64,000 nt of DNA from Berberis thunbergii (GCA_003290165.1 QNQO01000819.1:1-64000), one strand, 5' to 3'; positions 46,066 to 57,967 are shown, numbered from the stretch's first letter. The notes: generated from the sequence alone by a model not told the origin. A program made the numbers and translations.

Positions 46066-49000
46066 ATGATGGAAAACTTTTTGTTTTGGAATGCTCGTGG
46101 GGTCGGTAATCCGGCCACGAAGCAGAGATTGAAGAATATGGTGTTGGAGTATAAAATCAGAATTCTTATGATTGTGGAGCCTATGATTCCGGTTAGTAGA
46201 TCAATGGAGATAGGCAACAAACTTCGACTAGGGGGCTTTGCCTCGAATGATACGGTTGGTGGAAAGATTTGGATTCTTTGGGATACTTCCCTTGCTCTTT
46301 CGGTGCTGGATATGACGGACCAGATAATTCATTGCCAGGTAAAGGATTCTGATTCAATTTTTTTTTAATTTCTTTTGTTTATGCTAAATGTTCTGTGGAT
46401 GAGAGGAATGACCTATGGTTGAGTATGACAAATTTTGCTGCTACCCATGACATTCCTTGGATGGTCGGAGGAGATTTTAACACTTACTTTCACTCTGGAG
46501 AAAAAGTAGGAGGTTTGGAACCATCCATGGCAAGTATGTCTCATTTCTCTGATTGCATTGACAATTGTGGTCTCATTGATTGTGGCTTCTCGGGTCCTCG
46601 TCTCACCTGGTGCAATAATAGGCGGGGCAGTGAGCGCATTTGGGCCAGATTGGATAGGATCTTTATTAATTCAGTTTGGTTGACAGATTTTGGTAGTCCA
46701 AAAGTAGAACATCTTAGCAGAACTTTCTCAAACCATTCCCTGTTGTTGGCCTCCATGCCGACTCTTCCATGCCGACTCACTCTAAAGTCTGTTATGTTCA
46801 TTTTCGGTTCCTTAATATGTGGACGACACATTCTGATTTTTTGGACTTGGTCAAGGACACATGGTTGACAGACATGGGTAATGTGAGACCTATTGATAGA
46901 GTGGATGCCAAACTTAAAATGACACGACGAGTTCTGATACAGTGGAATAAGACGGTCTTTGGTAATGTGTTCAACAGAATTCGTGCTTTGGAAGATGAAA
47001 TGCAGCAGTGGGAAACAATTCTTTTGGCGGGTTTTGCGAATCACAATAATACTGGGCTAAATGTTAATGCTAATTGGGATGTTCAGGCTTGCTGCAATTT
47101 ACACCATTGTCAGGCAGAGTACAGATTGGCTCTCAAACAAGAGGAGCTTTACTGGATTCAAAAATCAGGTGAAAAAGAATTCAAGGAGGGGGATGCTTGC
47201 ACTAAGTATTTTTTTGCTTCCACCAAATCCAAACAAAAGAGACGCGCTATCACTCAGATCACATTACCGGGCAGCAGAATTATTTCGGATCCTGGTGAGA
47301 TTCTTGACGGGGCTAATGAGTTTTTTTCTAATTTGTTGTCTTCTCAAGGTGCGGCTAGGGAAGATGTAGATTCGCTAAATTGTCTCTCGACTTTGTTGAA
47401 CCCTGGTGATTGTGAGACTCTGGTTAAACGCCATTCCCTAAAGGAGGTCAGGGATGCTGTCTTTGACATTCCCAAAAATAGTGCGCCTGGTCCGGATGGA
47501 TTTACTGCTGAATTTTATCAGTTTTGCTGGGAGGTTCTGAGTATGGATATATGGGAGGCAGCTATTCAGTTCTTCGAAGGGGAGGCCATGCCGACGTCTT
47601 TCTCGGCGAATTTTTTGGCTTTGATTCCCAAAATTGATAATCCAGGTTCTTTTTCTGATTTTCGTCCAATCAGTCTGTGTAATGTGATTTATAAGATTTT
47701 TAGCAAAATTCTGTGCAATAGGCTGGTAGATATCTTGCCAGGGTTGATTTCTCAGGAGCAGGGGGCTTTTGTTAAAGGCAGGTTCATTGGAGAAAATATT
47801 GGTTTGGCGCAGGAAATGATCAGAGACATTAATAGGAAGGTCTTTGGAGATAATGTGGTGCTGAAAATTGATATGGAAAAAGCATATGATAGGTTGGAAT
47901 GGAGCTTTTTGCTTAAAGTGCTTCAAAAATTTGGCTTCACGGGTCGAATCTGTCACATCATTTCTAACTGTATTACTTTTGTGGATTCTCAGTTCTGCTG
48001 TAAGGAGTATACAAAGGTTATTTCCAATCCACTAGGGGAATTCGGCAAGGAGATCCATTATCTCCTTTTCTTTTCATTATTGCTTCCGAAGTTTTGAGCA
48101 GAGGTTTGAAGTCAGCTTTTGAGACTGGCAAAATTGGGTACTATTATACTCCCAGGAATTGCAACCCAATTTCCCATCTTCTATATGCAGACGATACTCT
48201 TGTCTTTTTAAATGGTAGAAAATCCTCAGTTTTGGGATGTATGGAGTTCCTGCGCCGTTATTGCAAGGCCTTGGGACAGAAAATAAATGAAGGAAAAAGC
48301 TCTTTTACTCTGGCTGATCAGAGTACAGCAGAGCGTATCGTTGCTTTACGAAGTGATACAGCTTTTCAATTCCACACTGCTCCTTTGAAGTATTTGGGTG
48401 GGCCAGTTTTTCAAGGGAGAGTCAAAATTTCATATTTTGAAGACTTAATTTCTAAGATTCAGGGCCGTATTCAAGGCTGGAAGGCAAAATTATTATCCCC
48501 AGGTAGTCGTCTTATCTTGATAAAGCATGTTCTTAGCTCCATTCCGATTTATATACTTAGCACCATGTGTGTACCAAGGGCATTCATAGCACAGATTAAT
48601 AGATTGTTGGCGAATTTCTTCTGGGGGGACTGTGAAGGCAGACTTAAGAAAAAATGGGTGTCATGGGAACAAATTTGCTTTCCATTGACGGAGAACGGTT
48701 TGGGAGTTAGAGACTTGACGGTTGTGATGAAGGCTTTTCGGATAAAGGCTCTATGGAGGTTACTTACTTCAGACTCTTTATGGGCTACTTTCATGAGGAA
48801 TAAATACTGGCTACAAGGTGTTGGATTGAATTGTCAATCTGTGAAAAGTGGGTCGTCTCCGTTTTTTAAAGAGATCATGCTCGGGAAAAACTTTCTTTTG
48901 AGCAACTCATTTTGGCGCATTGGCATTGGGGATATTGGTTTCTTTGAGGAGAATTGGAACATGGTGGCTTCTTTCAAGAGATCGGCAACATTGGTTGATC

Positions 49001-50262
49001 AAGATGTATGACCTTCAATCCGCGCGGTATCCTCTTCGAATTTTGAGTTGGTTCACTACGATCTCAGAAATTTAGCGCGTGAACTTTATGCAGATAGACT
49101 ATGTGGTGAGCCTCATGAGAAGGACACGTGTGTTTGGCCCCCAAATTCGAATGGGCTTTTTTCAATCCAGTCGGTGTATGAACTGTTATGGAAACATGGA
49201 AAGTTTAATGCTTTATGTCAAACCCTTTGGCACGACATTTTGCCGTCCAGAATATCGGTTTTTGTTTGGAAATTACTTCGTCGTGGCATACCAGTGGACG
49301 GTGAACTATACAGATGTGGTTTGAGCCTAGCATCTAGATGCCATTGTTGCATAGCGCCAAAGCATGAATCTTTGAATCATCTCTTTCTTGACGGAGAATT
49401 GGCAAGGCAGGTGTGGAATCATTTTGACAGGATCTTTGACGTTCATATTCGACGTCCAGCAGAAATTTCTATGGTTCTCGAAATATGGTTTAAGAAAGCT
49501 AAACGCACTACACAAACAGATGTGTTATTCTTTCTTACTCCTATGTTCATTCTTTGGGAAATTTTGAAACAAAGATGCAAATGCTTTTTTGAAAATGTCC
49601 CACCCAATTCGGCCTTTGTGATATTGTATATTCGGCGACAGTTGCAAATAGCAAATAATTTCATTATTCCCAAGCAAGACAGCAGTAATAAGGCTCTTTT
49701 ACAGGCTTTGGGGTTGGATGTGCTCCCTGTTAGAAAGAAGTCTGTTCGACTTGTTTACCGGCAACCTCCCCCCGAAGATTTTGTGGCTCTTAATGTTGTT
49801 GGTTCCTCTCGAAAGGATATGGCAGCGGGTGGTGTGGTTATTCGTGACTCTCGAGGCTTAGGGGTTGTGGGAAAATATATGTTTTTCGGAGTGGGTTCTA
49901 TCAACAATGCGGAATTTTTGGCTCTTTTAGAGGGTATCCGCCTATGCCTCGATTGGGGTCTCAAAAAGGTGGTTATTCAAACAGATTCTGAATTGGTTTT
50001 TGGTTGGTTTAAAGATAGTTTAAATCCCCCGTGGCATTTGGAGAATATTTTGAAAGAAATCAAGTTGTTGACAACGACGATGACGTTATTCTGTCAACAT
50101 ATCTATAGGGAGACAAATGCAATGGCAGATGCACTAGCCGCTAGAGCTTTTCATGAACTTGGGACAGGCTCTTTCTATGGGAGTGATTTTCCCAGGCGAA
50201 TAACTGGCTTGTTGGGGCTTGATAGATTACAAACGGCGTATCTTCGCCACGGGGATGATTAG
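46066..50262 (+). pseudogene. LINE copy 2 ORF2: endonuclease, reverse transcriptase, zf-RVT and RNase H (broken)
   Basis: Endonuclease (about 46066-46760): WNARGVGN, GGDFN, LDRIF, SNHS. Reverse transcriptase (about 46900-48600): APGPDGF, FRPISLCNVIYKI, KIDMEKAYDRLEW, RQGDPLSPFLF and LLYADDTLVF at about 48180. zf-RVT region (about 49120-49440): SVYELLWK, WHDILPSRISVFVWKLL, H-C pairs. C-terminal RNase H (about 49780-50160): GGVVIRDSRG, NAEFLALLEGI, IQTDSELV, NAMADALA. Breaks are a frameshift at about 46360, a 14-bp tandem duplication (atgccgactcttcc) at about 46756-46783, a G-run one base short at 48035-48038 (RQGDP motif) and a TGA at 49009-49011. The first RNase H aspartate (usual TDGS) reads VVGS. 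This class uses target-primed reverse transcription and can mobilise SINEs in trans. Confidence 0.88.
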
Positions 50263-51078
50263 AGGAAGTTTAGGGACAGATTTTCAGATTGTCTCTTTAC
50301 TGCAGTTTTTTTTTTCTTTGGTTCAATTTGTTTGGCATCACGGAGATGAACAACAAAGCGGCGAGCGTTGTGACGCTGGGTGCACGCGGTTGGGGTGCAA
50401 TGTTCTGGTCTGCTGGATATAGGGGACAGCAAGGTGAGCTCTGCTGCTCGGAATTCACGTGCATTGGCCTGATCTGCACTGCTGCCTGCTCTGTTTGGGC
50501 TATGCTGGAGCAGGGGATGCTGCGAGGTGCTGGAACAGGGGAGTCGCAGTTCCCCTGCGGATTGCGATGCTGCGAGGTTCTGTCGCTGCGTGGCCTCAGA
50601 TTTTGAGATGGTGCGAGCTGCGACCAGTGTTGCGATATGGAGGACAGGGGCTTTCATTGCTCGCTGCTGCATTTCGTGCTGATGCGGCTGCTGCTGCTGA
50701 TGTCGCTGCTGCTGCTGATGCCGCTGCTATGTTTGCGTGGATGCGGCTTTAAATTTTCAGCGTTTTTGCGTGGATGCAGTGTTGTGGGTGTATGCTGTTT
50801 GTTTCGGCAGTCTTGGGTGTGCTCGAGTTTATATTATATTCCTGGCTGGTCCTAAATTTTCCTTTGTTTCTTTCTTTCCAGGAATTTTGCTTTAAAATTT
50901 TGTTATAAAATTTGTTTTTCGAATTAACGCGGGTAATGTCGTAATGTACCCCCGCAACGATTTGTAATTTTTATGGATATTTAATAATGGTTTGGCATTC
51001 CATAGTTGCCCCTCCCCACTGGAGGTTAATTAAAAAAAAATTTAAAAAAATTTAAAAAAAAAAAAAAAAACCCAAAGT
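50263..51078 (+). other. LINE copy 2 3' UTR and A-rich tail
   Basis: A GC-richer 3' UTR with a gctgctgctg-type tract (about 50685-50735), then AT-rich sequence. The tail is made of A-runs separated by ttt (about 51030-51078). Short open frames here on both strands come from the trinucleotide tract and are not supported. Confidence 0.7.
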
Positions 51079-51282
51079 GATCTTTCTATAAATAATTTTG
51101 TAAGGACCCCAAAAAAAGGCCTAATTGACAATATCTTCACATGATAATGCATGAATTAGTCTGGTTTTCATCACTGTACTCGCCAACTGGCACACAATTC
51201 CTAGCTCCGCCGCAACCACAATGACACGGTGGTGGTGGCCTTTCATACCCTTCCCAACATAGTGGTGGCCTTTCATACCCTT

Positions 51283-51838
51283 TCACTTGAGTGAATGTAT
51301 AACAACCATCTCTAGTCAAGTCTTTTTTCTAGTGTTACCATCTCTCTCTCAACTGCAGTCAACCGTAATATTTCTAATTTCAGAGAAATTTGTGAAGAGT
51401 GTAAGTGTGTTAACCTGTTCACAGTTGCAGAAGATCTCTCCACTCCTTGAAACAGGAGTAAAAAAAACAAGAAAAAGAACCAAAGCAAAACAAGGTCTTC
51501 TTCCCTCAAATTTCAACCAACTAAACCATAAATCCAGATTACAAATCAACTCCCTCATATCTCCCCTTCCCTTTCCCTCTAAAACCCATAAAATCAATTC
51601 GGATTTCATCCACCCAAACCTCTCTCACTAACCAAAACAAAACAGAGGAGGGAGAGAAGTGAAGAATAAGAAGAACACTAGAAGAGCAGAAATGAAGAAG
51701 TTATCTACATTTGAGCCAAAATATTTCACTTTGGAGCCAAAAAATTTCAAACTCTAAAACTGGACGAGTTGAAAACCAGCAAAAGACTCACGTGCGAGGG
51801 CGCATCCTCCCTCCTTCGTTCCCTCCCTCGATACCTAG
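51283..51838 (-). repeat. Inverted repeat arm B (about 0.56 kb)
   Basis: This is the reverse complement of arm A at 41625-42161 with scattered differences (for example an added gggaacgaaggag stretch at the outer edge and an 18-bp insertion near 51725). The two arms enclose LINE copy 2 and about 1.2 kb of other DNA. No transposase is visible between them. Confidence 0.8.
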
Positions 51839-51954
51839 AAGAACTGATTTCTTCATGTAGTATGGGAGCCCAATATACCATTGAAGATTGCCTTTTACTC
51901 GTTAGGAAATTGCTTGATTTAGTAAAAACAGAATGGTAAATGGTTCAAAGATTG

Positions 51955-52250
51955 TGCAACCCAAATGCATGCACATGAAAAACACCAGATGCTACGATGT
52001 TGATGATACTATATATTACCCAAAAAAAGTACACCGAAACACCAGCTTATTAGAGTGGGATGAGTACCGACAAGGCAGCAGTACAAGTAAGAGTTATATT
52101 ATCTTACAAAAGCTTTCCATTGCTTGCTTCAATGGTTCTGGGTTGCATCTTTGTAATAGAAGCTCTTACGGTGTTGACAGTACCAAATAGATTAGCGTGA
52201 TCTTGAACTAGCATCCCACCACCAGAAACTTGACTATTGGAAACAGAGCT
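51955..52250 (-). pseudogene. Copy of the PNGase A 3' end, fragment 1
   Basis: The sequence matches the last coding part and 3' flank of the amidase gene at 55020-55325, in the same minus orientation. The encoded stretch [21 protein letters not shown] corresponds to the gene's C-terminal region. At about 52250 it passes abruptly into P450 exon 2 sequence (cagagctc to aaacaatatgcctgggc), making a hybrid junction. Confidence 0.75.
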
Positions 52251-52645
52251 CAAACAATATGCCTGGGCATATCCTCCTACCTGCTCCAAAAGGGGTGTAT
52301 TCAGAGTTAGTTCCCTTGTAATCTAGGGAAACTCCAAGGAACCTCTCTGGCTCAAAGTTCTCAGGATCGTGCCTGTATTCTGGATCTCTACCAATAGCAC
52401 AGGTATTGATAATTACTTTAGGAACCGTCAATCTCACATCTCTCCATAAACTCTCGTGGAAGTAATAATGGAAGCAGGGGGTGTAACCTGAGAGTTTTTT
52501 TTTTACTACAGATTTTTTCCATCAAACACTTCTCTCAACTCTGTTTGTGCCATCTCCATAACTGTAGGATTTTTTAGCATTTCAGACATTGCCCATTCCA
52601 TTGCAGTTGATGAAGTCTCGCTTCCCGCAACGAAAACATCCTAAA
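52251..52645 (-). pseudogene. P450 paralogue exon 2 fragment
   Basis: The fragment is closely related to exon 2 of the P450 at 39.6-41.2 kb. It runs from the exon 2 start (52645, with the same tag acceptor) through [13 protein letters not shown] and [10 protein letters not shown], and stops just after the heme-binding loop. Deletions in the middle (around 52430 and 52500-52520) shift the frame, so it is dead. It ends in PNGase A sequence. Confidence 0.8.
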
Positions 52646-53227
52646 AAGAAGTATAAACAAATCAAAGATATATCACAGGAAAACAATTGTACCACTGATA
52701 CTCCATTGGCTAAGAAGACAAGCTAAAGTCTAAAACTATTGATGGAGTGTGTAGAAAAAAACCACGGACAAATAACATAACTAATGATGAAGTTTTGATC
52801 CTAAAGAATGCTTGATATCTGTTTCTTTTAGACAATATTTTTATTTCATTCTACTCTTGATTGTAAATTTCAAATTGTACTTGTACAAGCGTGAACCTAA
52901 TTAATTCTTCATTTCACGTACGTGTTAATCTGTCCTTTACTCCTTAGTGATTTTATTTAGAAATTGTCTAATCAAGAAAAAGCACCGAGAACTGAAACGT
53001 ATGCTAGAGAAAGCCACTAAAACTGTTTATGAGAAAAAGCTACAAGATTACTGGATTAAGAAAAAGACCTATATGGAATGAATATGCTATGTGAGTACAT
53101 CATTTTCATGAACCTATAGTGCAAGGATACACAAATAATACAGCCCCTGCAGATAAAAAAGTACCTATCAGCAAGTAAGTTGTTGGTACAATCATAGCAG
53201 GCAAATGACACAGTTGTTTTAAATTAT

Positions 53228-53517
53228 ATTGCAAGAAATGCATGCACATGAAAACACCAGAAGACACAATGTTGATGATACTATATATTACCCAAAAAAA
53301 GTACAGTGAAACACCAGGTTATTAGAGTGGGAAGAGTACCTACAAGGCAGCAGTACAAGTACGTTACAAAAGCTTGGCACTGCATGCTTCAACGGTCCCG
53401 GGTTACATCTTTGTAGTTGAAGCTCTGACGGTGTTGGCAGTACCAAAAAGAATAGCATGATCTTGACCTAGCATCCCACCACCAGAAACTTGACTATTGG
53501 AAACAGAGCTCAAAATG
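53228..53517 (-). pseudogene. Copy of the PNGase A 3' end, fragment 2
   Basis: Very similar to fragment 1 at 51955-52250, including the tacccaaaaaaagtac and caccagaaacttgactattg blocks. It is more distant from the gene's own 3' end at 55020-55325. Fragment 1 and fragment 2 therefore probably derive from one another by local duplication. It shows no reading frame of useful length. Confidence 0.75.
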
Positions 53518-53644
53518 TGTCAACATAAAAAGCAAGAAAGTAACTAGCCTGGGGGGACTGAACTGACTTGATCCTCATCTCGTTCACTCACAGAAGACCT
53601 TGTGTAGCTCTACTTTATTTCTTATACCAGAAGCCTAGTAACCT

Positions 53645-54043
53645 AAAATGCAGACTTTGCATAGTCGTCTCCAGTAATCACCATAAGGAGCAAATGCAAT
53701 ACTCTCACAACCATAGCTTACAATGTTTGAGCAAGGATCGTAGGCCTGTTTAGGAAAATGAAGTCGTGCGTTTTCATCACTTCTTTGGCCACTTTTGGTG
53801 AGTATACAACGATGGCAGAAACTTCACCAAGTTGTAAGTGCATAAGCGGTTTGTATTTTTGGCTGGATTTCTAAGTGAATGATATGGTAAGCCTAGCGAA
53901 TGGTGCAGGTTTCCTATGAGAGGTAGCTATCATGGCCCTGGAGGTAACTTTGAACTTGGGTTTTGGGTTTTCTCTTTCATTTCTTCACCAACATGAATAA
54001 CAAGAGGAGAAAGTGAACATTAAGGGAAAGGAAGGAGCTCCAT
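53645..54043 (-). pseudogene. P450 paralogue exon 1 fragment
   Basis: Starting at an ATG at 54043 this matches the first 130-135 codons of the intact P450 (anchor, proline hinge, the L-LGEV region and YGDYWRQL-KVCIL). It includes several small indels. It stops abruptly at 53645, close to where the intact gene has its frameshift. Upstream sequence also matches the P450 promoter, so the whole gene was once duplicated here and later lost its middle. Confidence 0.8.
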
Positions 54044-55119
54044 GAAGGATGGGTGAGGACAACCAGATCCTTTAGCATTCTGTTACTTGGATGCTATCTT
54101 ATTTAAGCTCGGTCTATGTAAAGGTATTTTGTTTTGTGTAATGGTGGCTGTCCATCTCCTCTATACTATAGTCCACCACTTGGCATGCTAATGGCCTGAA
54201 CCAACTCTTAGGTGTCTCATGAATAACACATTAGCTAGGACACCCTTATCTCTTTTCTTATCTCTTTTATGTATATATGGGTGATTCCATGTTTGTAAAG
54301 GATTAAGTTACAGTGAAGAAAAGTCAATAAGATTTTAGTACTTGAGGGTTTTATTATACATTCTGAGTCAACCATGTCATGTCTGTGCATTTGCTAATGT
54401 AAATGATGATTAATCAATCAAATCTTTCGTAGATAAAACATTTTGATCAAACTAATATCAATTATTAGAGTTTCTCTAAAATGGGATGCCTTTTAGGTTT
54501 GAAGTTATTAGTCGACTCCATAATCATTAAGGAAATGATTAACAAAAAATGTGATTTAAGTTGACTTCTAATAACAACTGATAAGAAGTGATTAACTAAC
54601 AAGGGTTATGATCTATTGCTTTGGTAGACTGAGTAATTATTCCCTAAATTTAAGAAACGTACAGCCTAAAACTATTGATCCTACAAGATTCCCTAGGCTT
54701 GACACTTATCTCATTTTATTGCAATATCTCTCATTTTACTATAGTCTCCAGATTATGAATTTGAGTTTGTACAAGTATGAAGCCAATTAATTACTGCTGC
54801 TTCTTGATCCTAGTTACGTGTTACTCCGCTGTTTATTGAAACTATAGTACAAGAAAATGGCACAGATAACACAGGATCACTAAATAAAAACTACCTATTA
54901 GAAAGCACTCTTGGTAAATAAAACTGTTTGGAACTATATGGTTCATTCATAGTAGGCAAAAGAAGCTGTTTGGAATTATATTACAAGCAATACAAACCAA
55001 AAACGCCAGCACTAGGATAAGAAAAACAGATTTGAAGAAGCACCATCGGTAGATACATACTGATGATATTTACATAAAATGCACACCGAAACACCAGCTT
55101 ATTAGAGTGGGAAGGGTAC
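54044..55119. other. Intergenic, P450 promoter remnant and PNGase A 3' flank
   Basis: About 54044-54125 resembles the P450 upstream region. Pieces near 54445 and 54765 (actaatatcaattatt, tttgtacaagtatgaa) match other parts of the flank at 41270-41330, showing a scrambled duplication. From about 54940 it is PNGase A 3' flank. No gene. Confidence 0.55.
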
Positions 55120-56959
55120 CTAGAAGGCTGCAGTACATGTAAGGGTTGTATGATCTTTCAAAAGCTTTCCACCGCTTGCTTCAACGATTCTGGAATAGCA
55201 ACTGGTTACATCTTTGTAATTGAAACTCTGGCTAGTGCTGGCAGTACCATTAAGAACAGAGTGATCTTGAACCAGCATCCAACCCCCAGAAACCTGACTA
55301 TTGGAAACAGAACTCAAATCTTCTTTCCCGGGTAACGCTCGGGTTTTCTCATTTTGAGCATGAGAAACATTAGCTATCTGTAAATACATATTGTTCACAG
55401 ACTGTGGTAGAGTTGAAATTTTCATATTCAGAGGGTATTTGCCTTTGAACTTCTCTCCAGTTAGCAAAACCCCCGAATCAGACTCAACTTTTAGTTCCTT
55501 CTTCAGTTTGATCTTCTGTTTAACCTCCTTATACTGCCCATCATTCTTGAACTCTATCGAATTCTTGAACTTGAATTCATGTGAAACATAACTGGTGATA
55601 TTCCCTTCCGACGAATTAACCCAACCAGAGAATTCAACCTTTCTCTTCGCATGTACCTTAAGTGATCCATCTAGATTCTTGAACTTCGACTTCCGCTTCA
55701 CTGAAAAATCATAATTTCGATACAAAACTGTCTTCGCCGTGACAGCATCCAAATTAGGATCTAACCATACATGCAAATTGGCATCAACAAGCCAAAATGG
55801 AATACTATCACTAACTCCAATTTCGAATGAATGATTCTTTCCATCTAAAACCAACCCGAGAAATGGAGTCAAATCAAGATCATAAGTCGGAAGATTAAAC
55901 GCCCCAATCGCCACAACAGGTTCCCAAAACAATGGATTAATCCCTCCTGTAAATATAACCGGAAATGGCACAATTGATCCAACAAAAACCCCATCAATCT
56001 TCACAAAAACCTCTCGAAACGCACCATTTCCCTATCCATCGTCAAATTGTTCACTTCAATGTACGAATTTGAAGGGTTCGAATACCAAAACTCATCACTC
56101 CCATGAAATGAAACATAAACCTCCAACACAACCCTATAAGCATTCGATGGAACCACAATTTCCTTGAAATGTACATCGGCTTCGCTCTCAATTCGATACC
56201 AAATACCGTAATTCTTCGTATCCGAAACAGGAACGATCAAATCTGCGGGTTTTTATACAAAATGTTTTCCGTACTATTAACCTTAATTGAACTAGACTCA
56301 ATTTCTTGTTTAGGTTTCTTGGATATAAACCCTAACCGAAGCGGAGAGTCCTCCGTTAAAACTAACGGAACCATCTGTTCTTGGTCTTGAAAATACAGGA
56401 GAGAGACGTTAACGTGGTAAACGCCCGTGAAGACGTCGTTAACGATGTTCTCGAGCATCACAGATAGAGTGAGATTCGAGCGTCGGAGAAGAGACGAGTA
56501 GCGAGTGACATCCTTGCGAACGATCCAGGAGACGCCGGACTCAGTCGGCTCGGCTGTGCTGGTTCGGAGGAGCTCTGCGCCGCCGAGCCAAACGCCGGCG
56601 ATTCGGTCGTACTGCTCGCCCTTGCACGAGACGCGCATCTCGAGGACGATCTTTGTCCATGGGGCTAGGCAATCGGACGGCGGAGAGTAGATGGACGTGG
56701 CGGGCGGAGAGCCGTACGTGTTTGCGAAGTCGTGTTGGAGAATGAGGTGGGAACAGTTGGGTTTGAGAGAGGGGAGAGAGAGAGGTTTTGTGACTTCGAA
56801 GTAGACGGAAGTCGAGGAGGCGTTATGACGGAGGGGCGTTAAGTAACGGCTGGGTGGTGGAAGAGGAGAAGTGGAGGTGGTGAGATGGGTGAAGTAGAGG
56901 AAGAAGAAGAGGATTGTGGTGGTGAAGGTGGGTGGTGGTGGTGGCGGTGAAGAGTACAT
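55120..56959 (-). CDS. Peptide-N-glycosidase A-like amidase (PNGase A family), single exon, two frameshifts
   Basis: The gene reads from ATG 56959 to a stop at 55120 in three frames. Two single-base corrections give 613 aa, the usual size. It has a proline-rich start and a signal peptide (hydrophobic TTTILFFFLYFTHL, about 13-29). Domain motifs are YFEVTKPL, APWTKIVLEMRVSCKGEQYDRI, GVWLGGAELLRTSTAEP, GVYHVNVSLLYF, INPLFWEPVVAIGAF and NLHVWLD. Many N-glycosylation sequons fit a secreted or vacuolar glycoprotein. PNGase A enzymes cleave N-glycans from glycopeptides. Breaks: the plus-strand G-run 56247-56249 is one base short (expected YKNPADLIVP), and the C-run 56030-56032 is one base short (expected RGNGAF). 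No intron. Biochemical activity is inferred from the family. Confidence 0.9.
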
Positions 56960-57071
56960 TTTTTTAAGGAGGTTTGGAGGATTGAGTTAGAACTGTTGGG
57001 TGCTGTTATAAATTGATCCATAAATATGAGATAGAGATTGGAGTTGGTCAAGGAAAGGGACATTTGGGATT

Positions 57072-57079
57072 TATTTATA
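57072..57079 (-). promoter_or_regulatory. Probable TATA box of the PNGase A-like gene
   Basis: On the minus strand tataaata lies about 115 bp upstream of the ATG, giving a predicted leader of about 85 nt. The LTR element begins only about 330 bp further upstream. Confidence 0.5.
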
Positions 57080-57411
57080 GAATTTGACTTTTATCCAATT
57101 TTAGAGGGACAGCATAGAGAGTGAAATCTATTGTTGGAATTTAGCAATTTTTAACCAAAGCCACCCTCAATAAGCTTTACATATTGTGGTTAAATTTTGA
57201 CAACTATGTTTATACTCAAATAGCTAATGCCAAGGTAGCATTTGTTGGAATGACGAAACCATGACAATCAATCGCGTTTGGAGAGGTTGTTTAGTGTTGT
57301 ATTTTTTGGAGGGCGAGCTGAGTTTTTAAGGATTCCATAACCTATCAATCGGGTGACCTATAGGTCAACACCCATTAGAAAGTAACCATGCCGTGGTAAG
57401 AAAGTCATAAC

Positions 57412-57967
57412 TGACGATAAATCAAATTGTCACTCGATCATGGTCATACATATAGCGCAAATCATCATAACTAGATATGGTTGTTATGAAGAAGATAAAT
57501 CATGACAAGAATCCCCCCCCCCCTAAGGACACATTTCAATTAAAAGATGGTCGTTACAAATGATATAAGTCATGGCAGAAATCACCCCCCTCCCTCAATG
57601 ACACATCTCAATTATGAGAGAGTTGTTACGAATGAGATAAATCATGACAAAAATCACTCCCCCAAGGACACATCTCAATGAAGGAGGAGACCGTTATGAT
57701 AAACGTCCCCCTTCATTTCGTTATTCGAGCATAAGTCATGATCATAGTTGAATGCACTCATTATATAAGGTAAATAAAAATGTATGAGGAAGGGGACATA
57801 AGAAAAGTATGCAAACACAACACAGTTATACTCTGTCCAAGTTCATTATCTCATATAATCAACTGACTTAAGCATCGGAGCGCCTTCAGCCACCAAATAG
57901 GTGATCTTTGGCAATTTAACCTTGTTTTGTAGGTCAGATCTTGAGGACAACGAATTTTGACACATCA
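57412..57967 (+). repeat. 5' LTR
   Basis: It starts tgacgataaatc and ends cacatca. The U3 part holds about three tandem units of about 65-70 bp, each with gataa(a)tcatg, a C-run, aggacacat-tcaatta and gttacgaa-type motifs. A TATA box tatataagg lies at about 57764. A 12-C run at 57514-57525 is prone to length error. Confidence 0.9.

Larger units (their letters stand above)
43205..51078 (+). mobile_element. L1-type LINE, copy 2 (near full length, about 7.9 kb)
   Basis: In order: a GC-richer 5' UTR (about 43205-43670), ORF1 (43671-46064), ORF2 (46066-50262), and a 3' UTR ending in an A-rich tail (about 51030-51078). It is the close relative of copy 1 at 1-4920 in the opposite orientation. Compared with copy 1 the 5' UTR lacks about 45 bp after gcgattctgg. 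I could not find a convincing target-site duplication. Several frameshifts and one internal stop show it is not autonomous now, but the breaks are few. Confidence 0.92.
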
